A stretch of DNA of 44,316 nucleotides from NCBI GenBank assembly GCA_024642265.1, contig JAHEBL010000018.1:3992-48307 (forward strand), read 5' to 3'. Source of the stretch: Haliea sp. Its GTDB lineage: Bacteria; Pseudomonadota; Gammaproteobacteria; Pseudomonadales; Halieaceae. The position numbers were made by a program, and so were the translations under genes. Shown one piece after another: positions 23,537 to 31,637 of the stretch. Every line of letters starts with the position of its first letter. Within the stretch, counting starts at the first letter, position 1. Below the pieces are notes generated by a model. The model ran no database searches, was not told the DNA's origin, and was given only the letters and a program-made list of their open reading frames with translations.

Positions 23537-24357
23537 GGCGTTCGTCCACTTTCCTGTATTCACTGCTGTGTTTCGGCTATGCCTTCCTGTACCTGCCGAT
23601 CCTCATCCTGATGATCTACTCCTTCAACGACTCGCGACTGGCGACAGTATGGGGCGGTTTCTCGACCCGCTGGTACAGTGCCCTGCTGGATAATTCCCAG
23701 ATACTCGACGCCGCACTGTTGAGCCTGCAGATCGCCGTGATCAGCGCCACCGCCGCAACGGTGCTGGGCACGCTGGCGGCGCTCGGCCTCAACCGGATGG
23801 GCCGGTACCGGGGCCGCACCCTGTTCACGGGCATGATAGCGGCGCCCCTGGTCATGCCCGAGGTGATCACCGGCCTGTCGCTACTATTGCTGTTTGTCAG
23901 CCTGCAGGAGTTGATCGGCTGGCCCGGCACACGCGGCGCCAATACCATTACCATTGCCCACATTACTTTTTCCATGGCCTATGTCGCGGTGATCGTACAG
24001 TCGCGCCTCGCCTCGATGGACCAATCGCTGGAAGAGGCCGCCATGGACCTGGGTGGCCGCCCTTTCGCCGTCACTCTCGACGTCACCCTGCCCCTGATCG
24101 CTCCCGCCATGGCAGCCGGCTGGCTGCTCGCCTTCACCCTGTCGCTGGATGACCTGGTGATCGCCAGCTTCACGGCAGGTGCAGGTGCCAGCACCCTGCC
24201 CATGGTGATCTTTTCCAAGGTAAAACTCGGGGTCACACCGGAGATCAATGCGCTGGCCACGATTATCATCGGCATCGTCACGGTCGGGGTGCTGGTCGCG
24301 GGGTGGACCATGCTGCGGCAGCAAAGGCAGTTGGCGAATCAACAAACCAGACCCTGA
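23533..24357 (+). CDS. potI: Polyamine-type ABC transporter permease, PotI-like
   Basis: A 274-residue inner-membrane permease with about six helices. The first is FGYAFLYLPILILMIYSFN, carrying the SFN motif usual for PotC/PotI. The EAA loop is EEAAMDLGGRPFAVTLDVTLPL. It ends the TetR-dehydrogenase-PotFGHI operon; no further gene follows for 224 nt. With the PotH-like subunit it forms the membrane channel fed by the PotF-like binding protein. Confidence 0.92.
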   Translation: MRRSSTFLYSLLCFGYAFLYLPILILMIYSFNDSRLATVWGGFSTRWYSALLDNSQILDAALLSLQIAVISATAATVLGTLAALGLNRMGRYRGRTLFTGMIAAPLVMPEVITGLSLLLLFVSLQELIGWPGTRGANTITIAHITFSMAYVAVIVQSRLASMDQSLEEAAMDLGGRPFAVTLDVTLPLIAPAMAAGWLLAFTLSLDDLVIASFTAGAGASTLPMVIFSKVKLGVTPEINALATIIIGIVTVGVLVAGWTMLRQQRQLANQQTRP

Positions 24358-24581
24358 TGTCATTCGACCGAGGTTCTGCTCCAATGCCGGCGGCAAACCG
24401 AGCAGTGCTTTTCGGGACACGAGCCCCCATGGATGGGTTTACGGTGAGTCCAGACAATCCATACCCGATTCAACGACCGTCTCTCAAAGAACTTTTGAAC
24501 AACTGCGACCAAACAATCTGGAGCCAAACAAGGTTTCCCACTAACATGACGGCTCACTGACAGAAATCCCCACGAGGCACC

Positions 24582-26579
24582 ATGCAACAGGCGCGAGCTC
24601 CCCGGAGCGTGTTCGACGACATTCTTGGATTGCTGCAACAGCGCCGGGCGGACGAGGCCATCGCGAATTGCCGACAGGCGCTTGACCGGTATCCCGACGA
24701 TGTGAACATCCTCGGCCTGCTGGGCGCCGCGCTGGGAGACCAGGGCAAGTATGCGGAGGCGGAAGAGATCCTGCTGCGGGTGATAGACCTTACACCCACC
24801 TTCGCCAAACCCTATGAAGACCTCGGCACCCTCGTGTTGCAACAGGGACAGGCGGAGCGGGCGATTCCGCTGCTGGAAAAAGCGATACGCCTGGACCCGA
24901 AGCAGGAGGCCGCCCACTTCCAGCTGGGCAAGGCGCTGGCGCAGGTGGGTCGCGGCCAGGAAGCTGACGCGGCTTTCGAGCGCAGCTTTGCGCTGTCACC
25001 TACCCGCGGCATGATGGCTCGCGCCGCCGAACACCATGCCGCGGGGCGGATGGAAGAAGCCGAGCGACTGTGCCGGCAGGTATTGCAAAAAGACCCGCGA
25101 CACGTGGATGCGCTGCGCATGCTGGGCCTGATTGCCGCTGCAGCAGGTGACCTGGACGAGGCGGAAAACCTGCTGCGCCAGGCCCTGGCTGGTGCCCCTG
25201 ATCACATACCCGCCATGTTTGAACTGGGCAGGGTGCTCAAGGAACTGGAGCGGCCTGAAGAGGCGATCGAGGTCTACCAGACACTGATCTCACTGCAACC
25301 GGAAAATCCACGGGCGCATTACCGGCTGGCCGGGGTGCTGGCGCCCGCAGCGCTGACCGAGCAATCGGCCGCGGCGTATCGGCGCTGCCTGGCTCTGGAC
25401 CCTGAACACGCGGGCGCCTGGCTGGGCCTGGGGCATATGCTGAAAACCCTCGGCAAGCAGAGTGAGGGCATCGCTGCCTACAAGCGGTGCCTGGAAATCG
25501 AACCGGAATTCGGGGAAGCCTACTTCAGCCTCGCGAATCTCAAGACCTACCGCTTCGAGGACGCGGAGATCGCAGAGATGCAGCAGCGTATTGAAAGCGA
25601 AACGGTGCGGGAACCCTCAAAGGTCAATTTCCTGTTTGCCCTTGCCAAGGCGTATGAGGACCGCAGGGACTACGACCAGGCCTGGCAGTACTATGAACAG
25701 GGTAACGCCAGACAAAGGATGCTGGTGAGTTATGATCCCGTGCTGACTGAAACAGTGAACGATGATCTGGTCGCATATTTCAACGCGGAATTTTTTCGCG
25801 AGCGGGCTGGCGCCGGCAACCCTGACCCCTCCCCCATTTTTATCGTCGGCATGCCACGTTCCGGCTCCACCCTGGTGGAGCAGATTATTGCCAGTCACAG
25901 CAAAGTTGAGGGCACCAGCGAGCTGCCCTACATCGGCCGCCTGACCAAGTCGCTGAACCGCAACAGGGCCGATGGCATGCGCTACCCCCAGGTGCTTTCG
26001 GAACTTGAGAACCGCCACTTCAACCGGCTGGGGCAGAATTTCCTGGACATGGCGCGCATGCACAGGGTGGAGGGCACGCCGCATTTCATCGACAAAATGC
26101 CGAACAACTTTCCGCTGGTCGGTTTTATTCATGCCATCCTGCCCAACGCCAGGATCATTGATGCGCGGCGTCATCCACTGGACGCCTGCACCGGCAACCT
26201 GCGGCAACTGTATGCTCGCGGGCAGACCTTCAGCTATGACCAGACCGATATCGGCGAGTACTACCTGCAATACCAGCGCATGATGGATCACTGGGACGAG
26301 GTACTTCCCGGCAAGGTGCTGCATGTGCAATACGAGGAAGTCGTGGCTGACCTGGAGAACCAGGTCAAACGCATACTCCACTACCTGGAGCTGCCCTGGG
26401 AGGACGCCTGCCTGAACTTCCACAACACGGATCGCGCTGTGCGCACCGCCAGCTCCGAACAGGTTCGCCAGCCCATCTATACATCAGGCATTGGCTTCTG
26501 GCGCCACTACGAGGCCCAGCTGGAAGAATTGAAAGAAGTGCTGGAGCCCATCCTGGACCGCTACGCCACACCTGTGTAG
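24582..26579 (+). CDS. TPR-repeat sulfotransferase
   Basis: A 665-residue two-part protein. Residues 1 to about 390 are tandem tetratricopeptide repeats, each 34 residues with patterns such as A-x-x-x-L-G-x-x-L and P-x-x-x-A-x-x-x-L (for example YPDDVNILGLLGAALGDQGK). From about 415 there is a PAPS-dependent sulfotransferase domain with the 5'-phosphosulfate loop FIVGMPRSGSTLVEQIIASH and the 3'-phosphate region IDARRHPLDACTGNLRQLY. Such proteins transfer sulfate to an acceptor, often a carbohydrate or protein; the acceptor is unknown. ATG 24582 has GAGG 4-5 nt upstream. It lies 224 nt after the transporter operon and converges with the propeller-like gene, so a functional link to the transporter is not shown. 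Confidence 0.88.
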   Translation: MQQARAPRSVFDDILGLLQQRRADEAIANCRQALDRYPDDVNILGLLGAALGDQGKYAEAEEILLRVIDLTPTFAKPYEDLGTLVLQQGQAERAIPLLEKAIRLDPKQEAAHFQLGKALAQVGRGQEADAAFERSFALSPTRGMMARAAEHHAAGRMEEAERLCRQVLQKDPRHVDALRMLGLIAAAAGDLDEAENLLRQALAGAPDHIPAMFELGRVLKELERPEEAIEVYQTLISLQPENPRAHYRLAGVLAPAALTEQSAAAYRRCLALDPEHAGAWLGLGHMLKTLGKQSEGIAAYKRCLEIEPEFGEAYFSLANLKTYRFEDAEIAEMQQRIESETVREPSKVNFLFALAKAYEDRRDYDQAWQYYEQGNARQRMLVSYDPVLTETVNDDLVAYFNAEFFRERAGAGNPDPSPIFIVGMPRSGSTLVEQIIASHSKVEGTSELPYIGRLTKSLNRNRADGMRYPQVLSELENRHFNRLGQNFLDMARMHRVEGTPHFIDKMPNNFPLVGFIHAILPNARIIDARRHPLDACTGNLRQLYARGQTFSYDQTDIGEYYLQYQRMMDHWDEVLPGKVLHVQYEEVVADLENQVKRILHYLELPWEDACLNFHNTDRAVRTASSEQVRQPIYTSGIGFWRHYEAQLEELKEVLEPILDRYATPV

Positions 26580-26636
26580 GGTCGAATTCAAACGACAATG
26601 GCTAATTGAGGTGCGAGGCCCAAGGGAAGAACATCA

Positions 26637-27554
26637 CTAACTGAACGGCCAGACTTCCAGTCCGTGTATCGCATTGCGCACGTCGGCGGTGAGACTGACG
26701 ACACTGACGGTCTTTACCTTCTCCAGATCGTGCAGGGCGATGGTGGAAGGCGAAGAGCCCGCGGCGACCAGCGTGCCTCCAAGCACACACAGGCCGCGAC
26801 CGAAGCCGGGGCGCGCGATGCGCGAATCGTCCAGGTCGGTGTGGGTAAGTTTGCTTTCATCGACCGCCGGGACCGCGAAGCTGATGTCCTTGTCGGGCGT
26901 CAGCAGGCGCACCCGGTCAGCAGTAGTGTCATTGAACAGGACGCCCTTGCCGAAAGGCCGCGCATTGTGAATACCCCTGGGCAGTGTGGCCGCGCGCACC
27001 AGGCTGCGGCCGTCAAAGCGCATCATCCCGGCGGTTTTCAGGCCGCTGAGATACATACCCGTGCCATCGCAAAAGACATTATTCAAATGCAGCTGGTTGC
27101 CGGGCGCGGGACCCTCTTCGGACTCGGGGTCGAACGGCGCCCCCTGGTAGCCACTGCCCACCGCCACGACATGTAAACCGAAACAGAAACGATTACTGTC
27201 GAGGTCAAAGCCAAGCACCGCGTCATAACCGGTTGAGGTGAGGTACAGCCTGCGCTGGTAGACGAAAATCTCGTGACAGTGCATCAGGAAGCGGTTTCGA
27301 TAGGAGGCGAGCAACCTGAAATCCGGCGTGTAGACAAACAATTCATTACTGGCGGCGATAAACACCCGCTCACCGTCAAAGGCGATGCCGCGCAAACCGC
27401 GATCCCAGCCGCGGCCCTGCCAGTCGATATCAGCCGTGTTCCAGTCGATAACCTGCTGTACCTGCTGCCGCGCAAAATCCACCAGGAACACGCCCCCATG
27501 GCTTTCGCCCTGGTTGGTGCCCCTCACAACGGAGCTGGCGATGAGTGTGGTCAC
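26637..27554 (-). CDS. Propeller-like protein of unknown function
   Basis: A 305-residue cytosolic protein without signal peptide. It is built of repeated short beta-strand blocks of the kind found in NHL/YncE/SMP-30-type propellers: GLRGIAFDGERVFIAASNELFVYTPDF, LTSTGYDAVLGFDLDSNRF, and LRGIHNARPFGKGVLFNDTTADRVRLL-like units. I do not recognise a named family with certainty; DUF4915/TIGR03032-type proteins look the most similar from memory. Its ATG overlaps the stop of the hydroxylase-like gene by 4 nt, so the two products probably act together, for example the propeller as a scaffold or substrate binder. It converges with the TPR-sulfotransferase. Confidence 0.75.
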   Translation of the reverse strand: MTTLIASSVVRGTNQGESHGGVFLVDFARQQVQQVIDWNTADIDWQGRGWDRGLRGIAFDGERVFIAASNELFVYTPDFRLLASYRNRFLMHCHEIFVYQRRLYLTSTGYDAVLGFDLDSNRFCFGLHVVAVGSGYQGAPFDPESEEGPAPGNQLHLNNVFCDGTGMYLSGLKTAGMMRFDGRSLVRAATLPRGIHNARPFGKGVLFNDTTADRVRLLTPDKDISFAVPAVDESKLTHTDLDDSRIARPGFGRGLCVLGGTLVAAGSSPSTIALHDLEKVKTVSVVSLTADVRNAIHGLEVWPFS

Positions 27555-28162
27555 GCGAGGCGCGGGGCCCCTTGTGTTTGCGTTGAACGGGCGGGTCCGG
27601 TCTGGCTCTGCCCAAGATGTTCGGGCGGCACATAATCGAAGATAAAGTTGATGCGCCCTTCACTGCCCTTGTTCATTACACTGTGCTGCAGCTGGTTATT
27701 GATCTCGTAGACCCGTCCAACGACCATTTTGTAAGGTCGCCCGTCTATCATGAACCGCACGCGCGGGTTGGTGTAGATCGGAATGTGGATGCGATGGCCG
27801 TAGTGAAAGGACGGATGTTTATCCCGGTGGGGCTTGATGACTCCCCCCGGGCTGAGGCGGGCGGCCATGGCCCGGATAATGCAGCCTCCCGGCGGGTAGT
27901 GGTCGGCCAGTATCTGGTGCATCAGCGGCACCGCCTGCTCCGCCAGCACATCCCAACCCGGCTCTCTGCGCACTTCGATATCGGGCCAACCCGAGCCGTC
28001 GGTAAAAACCATGACGATGGACTGGGTTTGCTGGTGTACCTCGTATTCCTGTTGGCGGTAGGTATTACCCAGCCAGGCCTGCTCGTCCTGGGCGAGAATG
28101 ACATCGCGCAGGGCGGAGATATCGTACTCGCCCAACTCGCGAAGGGGCACTCCAATGTCCAT
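27551..28162 (-). CDS. Aspartyl/asparaginyl beta-hydroxylase-like Fe(II)/2-oxoglutarate oxygenase
   Basis: A 203-residue double-stranded beta-helix oxygenase. The metal ligands His112-x-Asp114 are in IKPHRDKH, the distal His160 in NQLQHSVMNKG, and Arg170 (GRINFIFDY) would bind 2-oxoglutarate. Animal AspH lacks the carboxylate ligand; this protein keeps an HxD, so a full facial triad is likely. The start at ATG 28162 has GGAAG 8 nt upstream; ATG 28183 is also in frame but lacks a ribosome site. The target could be an aspartyl residue in a protein or a free small molecule. It is coupled to the propeller-like gene (4-nt overlap) and is divergent from the TonB receptor, with a palindromic operator between them. 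Confidence 0.85.
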   Translation of the reverse strand: MDIGVPLRELGEYDISALRDVILAQDEQAWLGNTYRQQEYEVHQQTQSIVMVFTDGSGWPDIEVRREPGWDVLAEQAVPLMHQILADHYPPGGCIIRAMAARLSPGGVIKPHRDKHPSFHYGHRIHIPIYTNPRVRFMIDGRPYKMVVGRVYEINNQLQHSVMNKGSEGRINFIFDYVPPEHLGQSQTGPARSTQTQGAPRLA

Positions 28163-28202
28163 CAATAGTACTTCCGCGTGCATCAAGACAGGTCAGTCAT
28201 GC

Positions 28203-28312
28203 ACCATAAATTGACACGATCACTGAGTCAACACGGGCTGCAACAAATGAATGATGGTTCATTCATGTCTGGCTGCTGATGACTTGGCTTTAGCGCCGGC
28301 TTCAAGTAGGAT
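28203..28312. promoter_or_regulatory. Divergent promoter pair, hydroxylase / TonB receptor
   Basis: On the minus strand, TTGACT (28231-28226), a 17-nt spacer and TATGGT (28208-28203) serve the hydroxylase gene. On the plus strand, TTGGCT (28284-28289), 17 nt and TAGGAT (28307-28312) serve the receptor gene. The palindrome at 28247-28266 lies between the two -35 boxes, 15 and 17 nt away, in the same arrangement as at 18326-18409 but with wider spacing. Confidence 0.55.
28247..28266. promoter_or_regulatory. TetR-type palindromic operator, copy 2
   Basis: ATGAATGA, spacer TGGT, TCATTCAT: a perfect 8-bp inverted repeat with a 4-nt spacer. The core TGAATGA-N4-TCATTCA is identical to the site beside the TetR gene about 10 kb away, only the outermost pair and the spacer differing. 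It is therefore a probable target of the TetR regulator encoded at 18478-19119. Confidence 0.72.
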
Positions 28313-28347
28313 TGTCTGAGGTGATTCTTTGGAGCAGGGTGAAACCA

Positions 28348-30798
28348 ATGGATAATAACTACAAAAATCCGGCAGCACCTGTACCCCCCCCGTTTACCAC
28401 GCGGCAGAAAACGCTGGCGCTCGTGGTGTCCGCCGTGCTGGGAACCTCCCAGGGTGCCATTGCCCAAACCGGCGTGCTGGAAGAAGTCATTGTGACCGCC
28501 TCCAAGCGCAAGGCCAACCTGCAGGACCTGCCCCAGGCAATTACCGCATTCACGACAGAAGATATCACGCGCCAGGGCTTCACCGGCATTGACGATTACG
28601 CTGCAAAGATTCCCAGCCTGGCCTATGCCACACGCGAACCCGGAGGCACCTCAGTCGTGTTCCGCGGCGTCGCCTCTTCCGGCATACAGTTCGGCACCAA
28701 TCCCTCCTCCGGCGTGTACCTGGACGAACAGCCCATCACCCAGGCGGGCCTGAACCCCGATCCACGATTGATCGACATTGAACGAGTGGAAGCGCTGAGC
28801 GGCCCCCAGGGCACACTGTTCGGTGACGGTTCCCAGTCAGGCACCCTGCGCATCATCACCAACAAACCGGACCCCAACGAATTCGAAGGCTGGATCGAGG
28901 GCACCCTGGCCCAGCCCGAACACAGCAATGACCAGGACACCGATATTTCCGGTATGGTCAATATCCCCCTGCTGGATGACAAGATTGGCATCCGCCTGGT
29001 GGGCTTTCGCGCTGACGAGGCGGGTTACATCGACAACGTGCTGGGCCTGAGCCAGGAGGACGTGTGGAAAGAGGCCCGGATCGACTCGGGATACTTACCG
29101 GTGCGCACGCCTTTCGACAACAGCGCCAACGTCAAAGACGATGTCAATTCCTCGACCACAACCGGCGGACGCGCCGCCCTGCGCTGGCTGGTCAACGACG
29201 ACTGGACGGTGGATGTGGCCGGCATTATCCAGGATCTGGAGGTGGACGGTTTTGGCGATACCACCGCCGGGCTCGACGACCTGGAACAGTTGCGCTTCAA
29301 CGACGAGAAGCTCAAGGACAAATGGTACCAGCTGAGTCTCTCCATCGAAGGAGATCTTGGCTTCGCGGACACGGTGCTCACGGGTAGCTATTTCAACCGG
29401 GAAATGAAATACGATGCCGATGCCACCAGTTATCTGCACGGCTTCGACCAGAGTTACAACCCGGTGTACTACGCGATTTACGACTTTACCGGACATCCGC
29501 GCGGCAAGGCCAGGCAGGACCAGGAAGACGACCGCTGGACCTTCGAGGGTCGGCTGACTACCCAGGAAGATTCCGGCAGCCGCTGGAGCGGCCTGGTGGG
29601 CTTTTTCTACAGCAAGCTTGAGCGCAAGCAACTGTTCACCTCCGACGTCAAGGATTTCAGCGACACGGAATACTATGCCAACCAGGGCTACACCTACCTC
29701 AGCTACCTGGCTAACTCGCCGTACTACAACCCGAATTACGACAAGTTCCACAACACACCCTCTGACAACTTCTTCTTCGGCAGCTACGACCTGGAGGTCA
29801 CCCAGACCGCGGTGTTCGGTGAGGTCAGTTTTGCCGCGACTGAAAAATTGAGCTTCACCGCCGGCGCGCGCTGGTTCGAGTACGAGACCGACAACACCCT
29901 GCGCCAGGGTGCGCTGCTGGCAGGATCACAACCCGATCTGGAGACGGATTACTTCACCCTGGACGACACTACCAGCTCAAACGATTCCGACTGGGTGCCC
30001 AAGCTGAACGTAACCTATCAATTCACTGACGATGCAATGGGCTATGCCACTTATTCTGAGGGTTTCAGGCGCGGCGGCACCAACTCGGTACGCGCCTCAT
30101 CGGTGCTGCCTCGAAGTTATGACCCGGACAAACTGAAAAACTACGAACTGGGATTCAAGAGTACCTGGTTCGATAACAGCCTGAGCTGGAACTCCGTGCT
30201 CTATCGCATGGAGTGGGAAGATATGCAGATCCAGGTCAACGACCCTGCGACATTCTCACTGGGGCTGGTCAATTTCTCCGAGGCCCGGGTGGACGGCTTT
30301 GAGACCGAGATCGTCTGGGTACCCTCCGACGGTTGGGACATCACACTCAATGGGGCCTGGATCAATGCGGAAATCTCCCAGGACGATGTCATAACGGGTG
30401 AAGAAGACGTGATCGTGGCTGAGGTCGCCAAAGGCACCCAGCTGCCGATCTCCCCGGAGTACAAGGCCAGTGTGGCAGTGCAATACAGCTTCAGCTCGCA
30501 GCTGTTTGGTGCCGATCCCTATGTGCGGCTCGATTGGTCCTATGTGGGGGACTCCGTGAACTCACTGGACGGTACTGAGTCCATTGTGTTCACCCAGGGG
30601 CCGACTGACCAGCCCTCCTACGACATCGGCAACTTCAGGGCCGGTCTCGACGCGGAGCAGTGGAGCGCAACATTGTTTGTGGACAATGTCACCGACGAGG
30701 TGGCCAAGCAGTTCTATAACAATCGCTGGGGTGCTCCGCAGCGCATCTCTGTGAACCAACCGCGCACTGTCGGCGTGACCATGCGCTGGAAGTTCTAG
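28348..30798 (+). CDS. TonB-dependent outer-membrane receptor
   Basis: An 816-residue receptor for energised uptake across the outer membrane. It has a signal peptide (TLALVVSAVLGTSQGAIA, cleavage near residue 39), a TonB-box-like EEVIVTA (45-51), a plug domain (FRGVASSG, VYLDEQPI, IDIERVEALSGPQGTLFGDG), a 22-strand-type barrel, and the terminal aromatic strand GVTMRWKF. ATG 28348 is the start because GGAGCAGGGTGA precedes it; the longer frame to TTG 28312 would begin inside the promoter. The ligand is unknown. The promoter region carries the operator shared with the amine-catabolic TetR, so the receptor may import the same substrate or a complexed form of it. No TonB/ExbBD genes are in the window. 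Confidence 0.9.
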   Translation: MDNNYKNPAAPVPPPFTTRQKTLALVVSAVLGTSQGAIAQTGVLEEVIVTASKRKANLQDLPQAITAFTTEDITRQGFTGIDDYAAKIPSLAYATREPGGTSVVFRGVASSGIQFGTNPSSGVYLDEQPITQAGLNPDPRLIDIERVEALSGPQGTLFGDGSQSGTLRIITNKPDPNEFEGWIEGTLAQPEHSNDQDTDISGMVNIPLLDDKIGIRLVGFRADEAGYIDNVLGLSQEDVWKEARIDSGYLPVRTPFDNSANVKDDVNSSTTTGGRAALRWLVNDDWTVDVAGIIQDLEVDGFGDTTAGLDDLEQLRFNDEKLKDKWYQLSLSIEGDLGFADTVLTGSYFNREMKYDADATSYLHGFDQSYNPVYYAIYDFTGHPRGKARQDQEDDRWTFEGRLTTQEDSGSRWSGLVGFFYSKLERKQLFTSDVKDFSDTEYYANQGYTYLSYLANSPYYNPNYDKFHNTPSDNFFFGSYDLEVTQTAVFGEVSFAATEKLSFTAGARWFEYETDNTLRQGALLAGSQPDLETDYFTLDDTTSSNDSDWVPKLNVTYQFTDDAMGYATYSEGFRRGGTNSVRASSVLPRSYDPDKLKNYELGFKSTWFDNSLSWNSVLYRMEWEDMQIQVNDPATFSLGLVNFSEARVDGFETEIVWVPSDGWDITLNGAWINAEISQDDVITGEEDVIVAEVAKGTQLPISPEYKASVAVQYSFSSQLFGADPYVRLDWSYVGDSVNSLDGTESIVFTQGPTDQPSYDIGNFRAGLDAEQWSATLFVDNVTDEVAKQFYNNRWGAPQRISVNQPRTVGVTMRWKF

Positions 30799-30844
30799 AA
30801 GCCATCAGCTACAAGTCACCGGTTTAACCCGTGGCGCCGCGCAA

Positions 30845-31531
30845 TCAGCCGGCGCCCAACTCCTTCTCGATGGCCGCCGCCAGGGCGGCACTCAATCCCT
30901 CCCGGGTACGGGCCTTGGTCTGCCGGTGCGCTTCCATATTGAGGCTCGAAAACTGTTCGGCCATGAACCTTGCCCTCGGCAGCAGATCCTCATCGCTGAC
31001 GGCCTCGTCGAGGTAACCCGCCTCCAGCGCCCCCGCGGCGTCATACACTTTTGCCAGCGATACTGCCGGGCCCAAATGGGTTCTAGCCAGCCGCTCCCGC
31101 GCCAGCTCGATGCCGAAATAGGGCAAGGTCATGCCGATGGCCACCTCGTTCAGGCCGATCTTGTAGGTGCCATGCACGCCGATCCGGTAATCCGCCGACA
31201 GTAAAAGCAGTGCGCCCATGGCCAGGGCGTGGCCGCTTACGGCCAGCACGACCGGTGTGGGAAACTCCAGGAGGCGTCGGGACAGGCCGGCGCCGGCACG
31301 CAGCAGATCCATCATGTTATCGCCGCCCTGCCCCATCACTGACAGATCAAACCCGGCAGAGAACTTGCCATGCCTGCCAGCTATGACGATGACCTTGCCG
31401 GCTTCCTCCGCCGTATCAAGCGCAGCGCCAAGTTGCCTTAGCATGTCGAACCCAAGGGCGTTGGCCTTGCCGTCGTCCATGGTAATCAGGGTGTAATCGT
31501 TTTCCAGAGCACAGGTGACCAGATCGGCCAT
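30845..31531 (-). CDS. Enoyl-CoA hydratase/isomerase (crotonase) family protein
   Basis: A 228-residue crotonase-fold protein, slightly shorter than the usual 255-260 residues. The oxyanion-hole blocks are GKFSAGFDLSVM and SGHALAMGALLLLSADYRIG, and NEVAIGMTLP covers the catalytic-glutamate region. GAGGAG lies 7 nt before ATG 31531. The first oxyanion block carries FSAGFDL as in true hydratases, but the exact reaction (hydration, isomerisation, hydrolysis) cannot be assigned. It is a single-gene unit converging with the TonB receptor and followed downstream by no minus-strand gene for 2.6 kb. Confidence 0.85.
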   Translation of the reverse strand: MADLVTCALENDYTLITMDDGKANALGFDMLRQLGAALDTAEEAGKVIVIAGRHGKFSAGFDLSVMGQGGDNMMDLLRAGAGLSRRLLEFPTPVVLAVSGHALAMGALLLLSADYRIGVHGTYKIGLNEVAIGMTLPYFGIELARERLARTHLGPAVSLAKVYDAAGALEAGYLDEAVSDEDLLPRARFMAEQFSSLNMEAHRQTKARTREGLSAALAAAIEKELGAG

Positions 31532-31637
31532 TGGACTTCTCCTCGTTGCAGATTATCGGCTGACATTATGGCGTCTAATCACCATAAACGGTAGCACTGG
31601 CAAGACACAGGGCGACACTCGCCAGGGCGTTTACACG

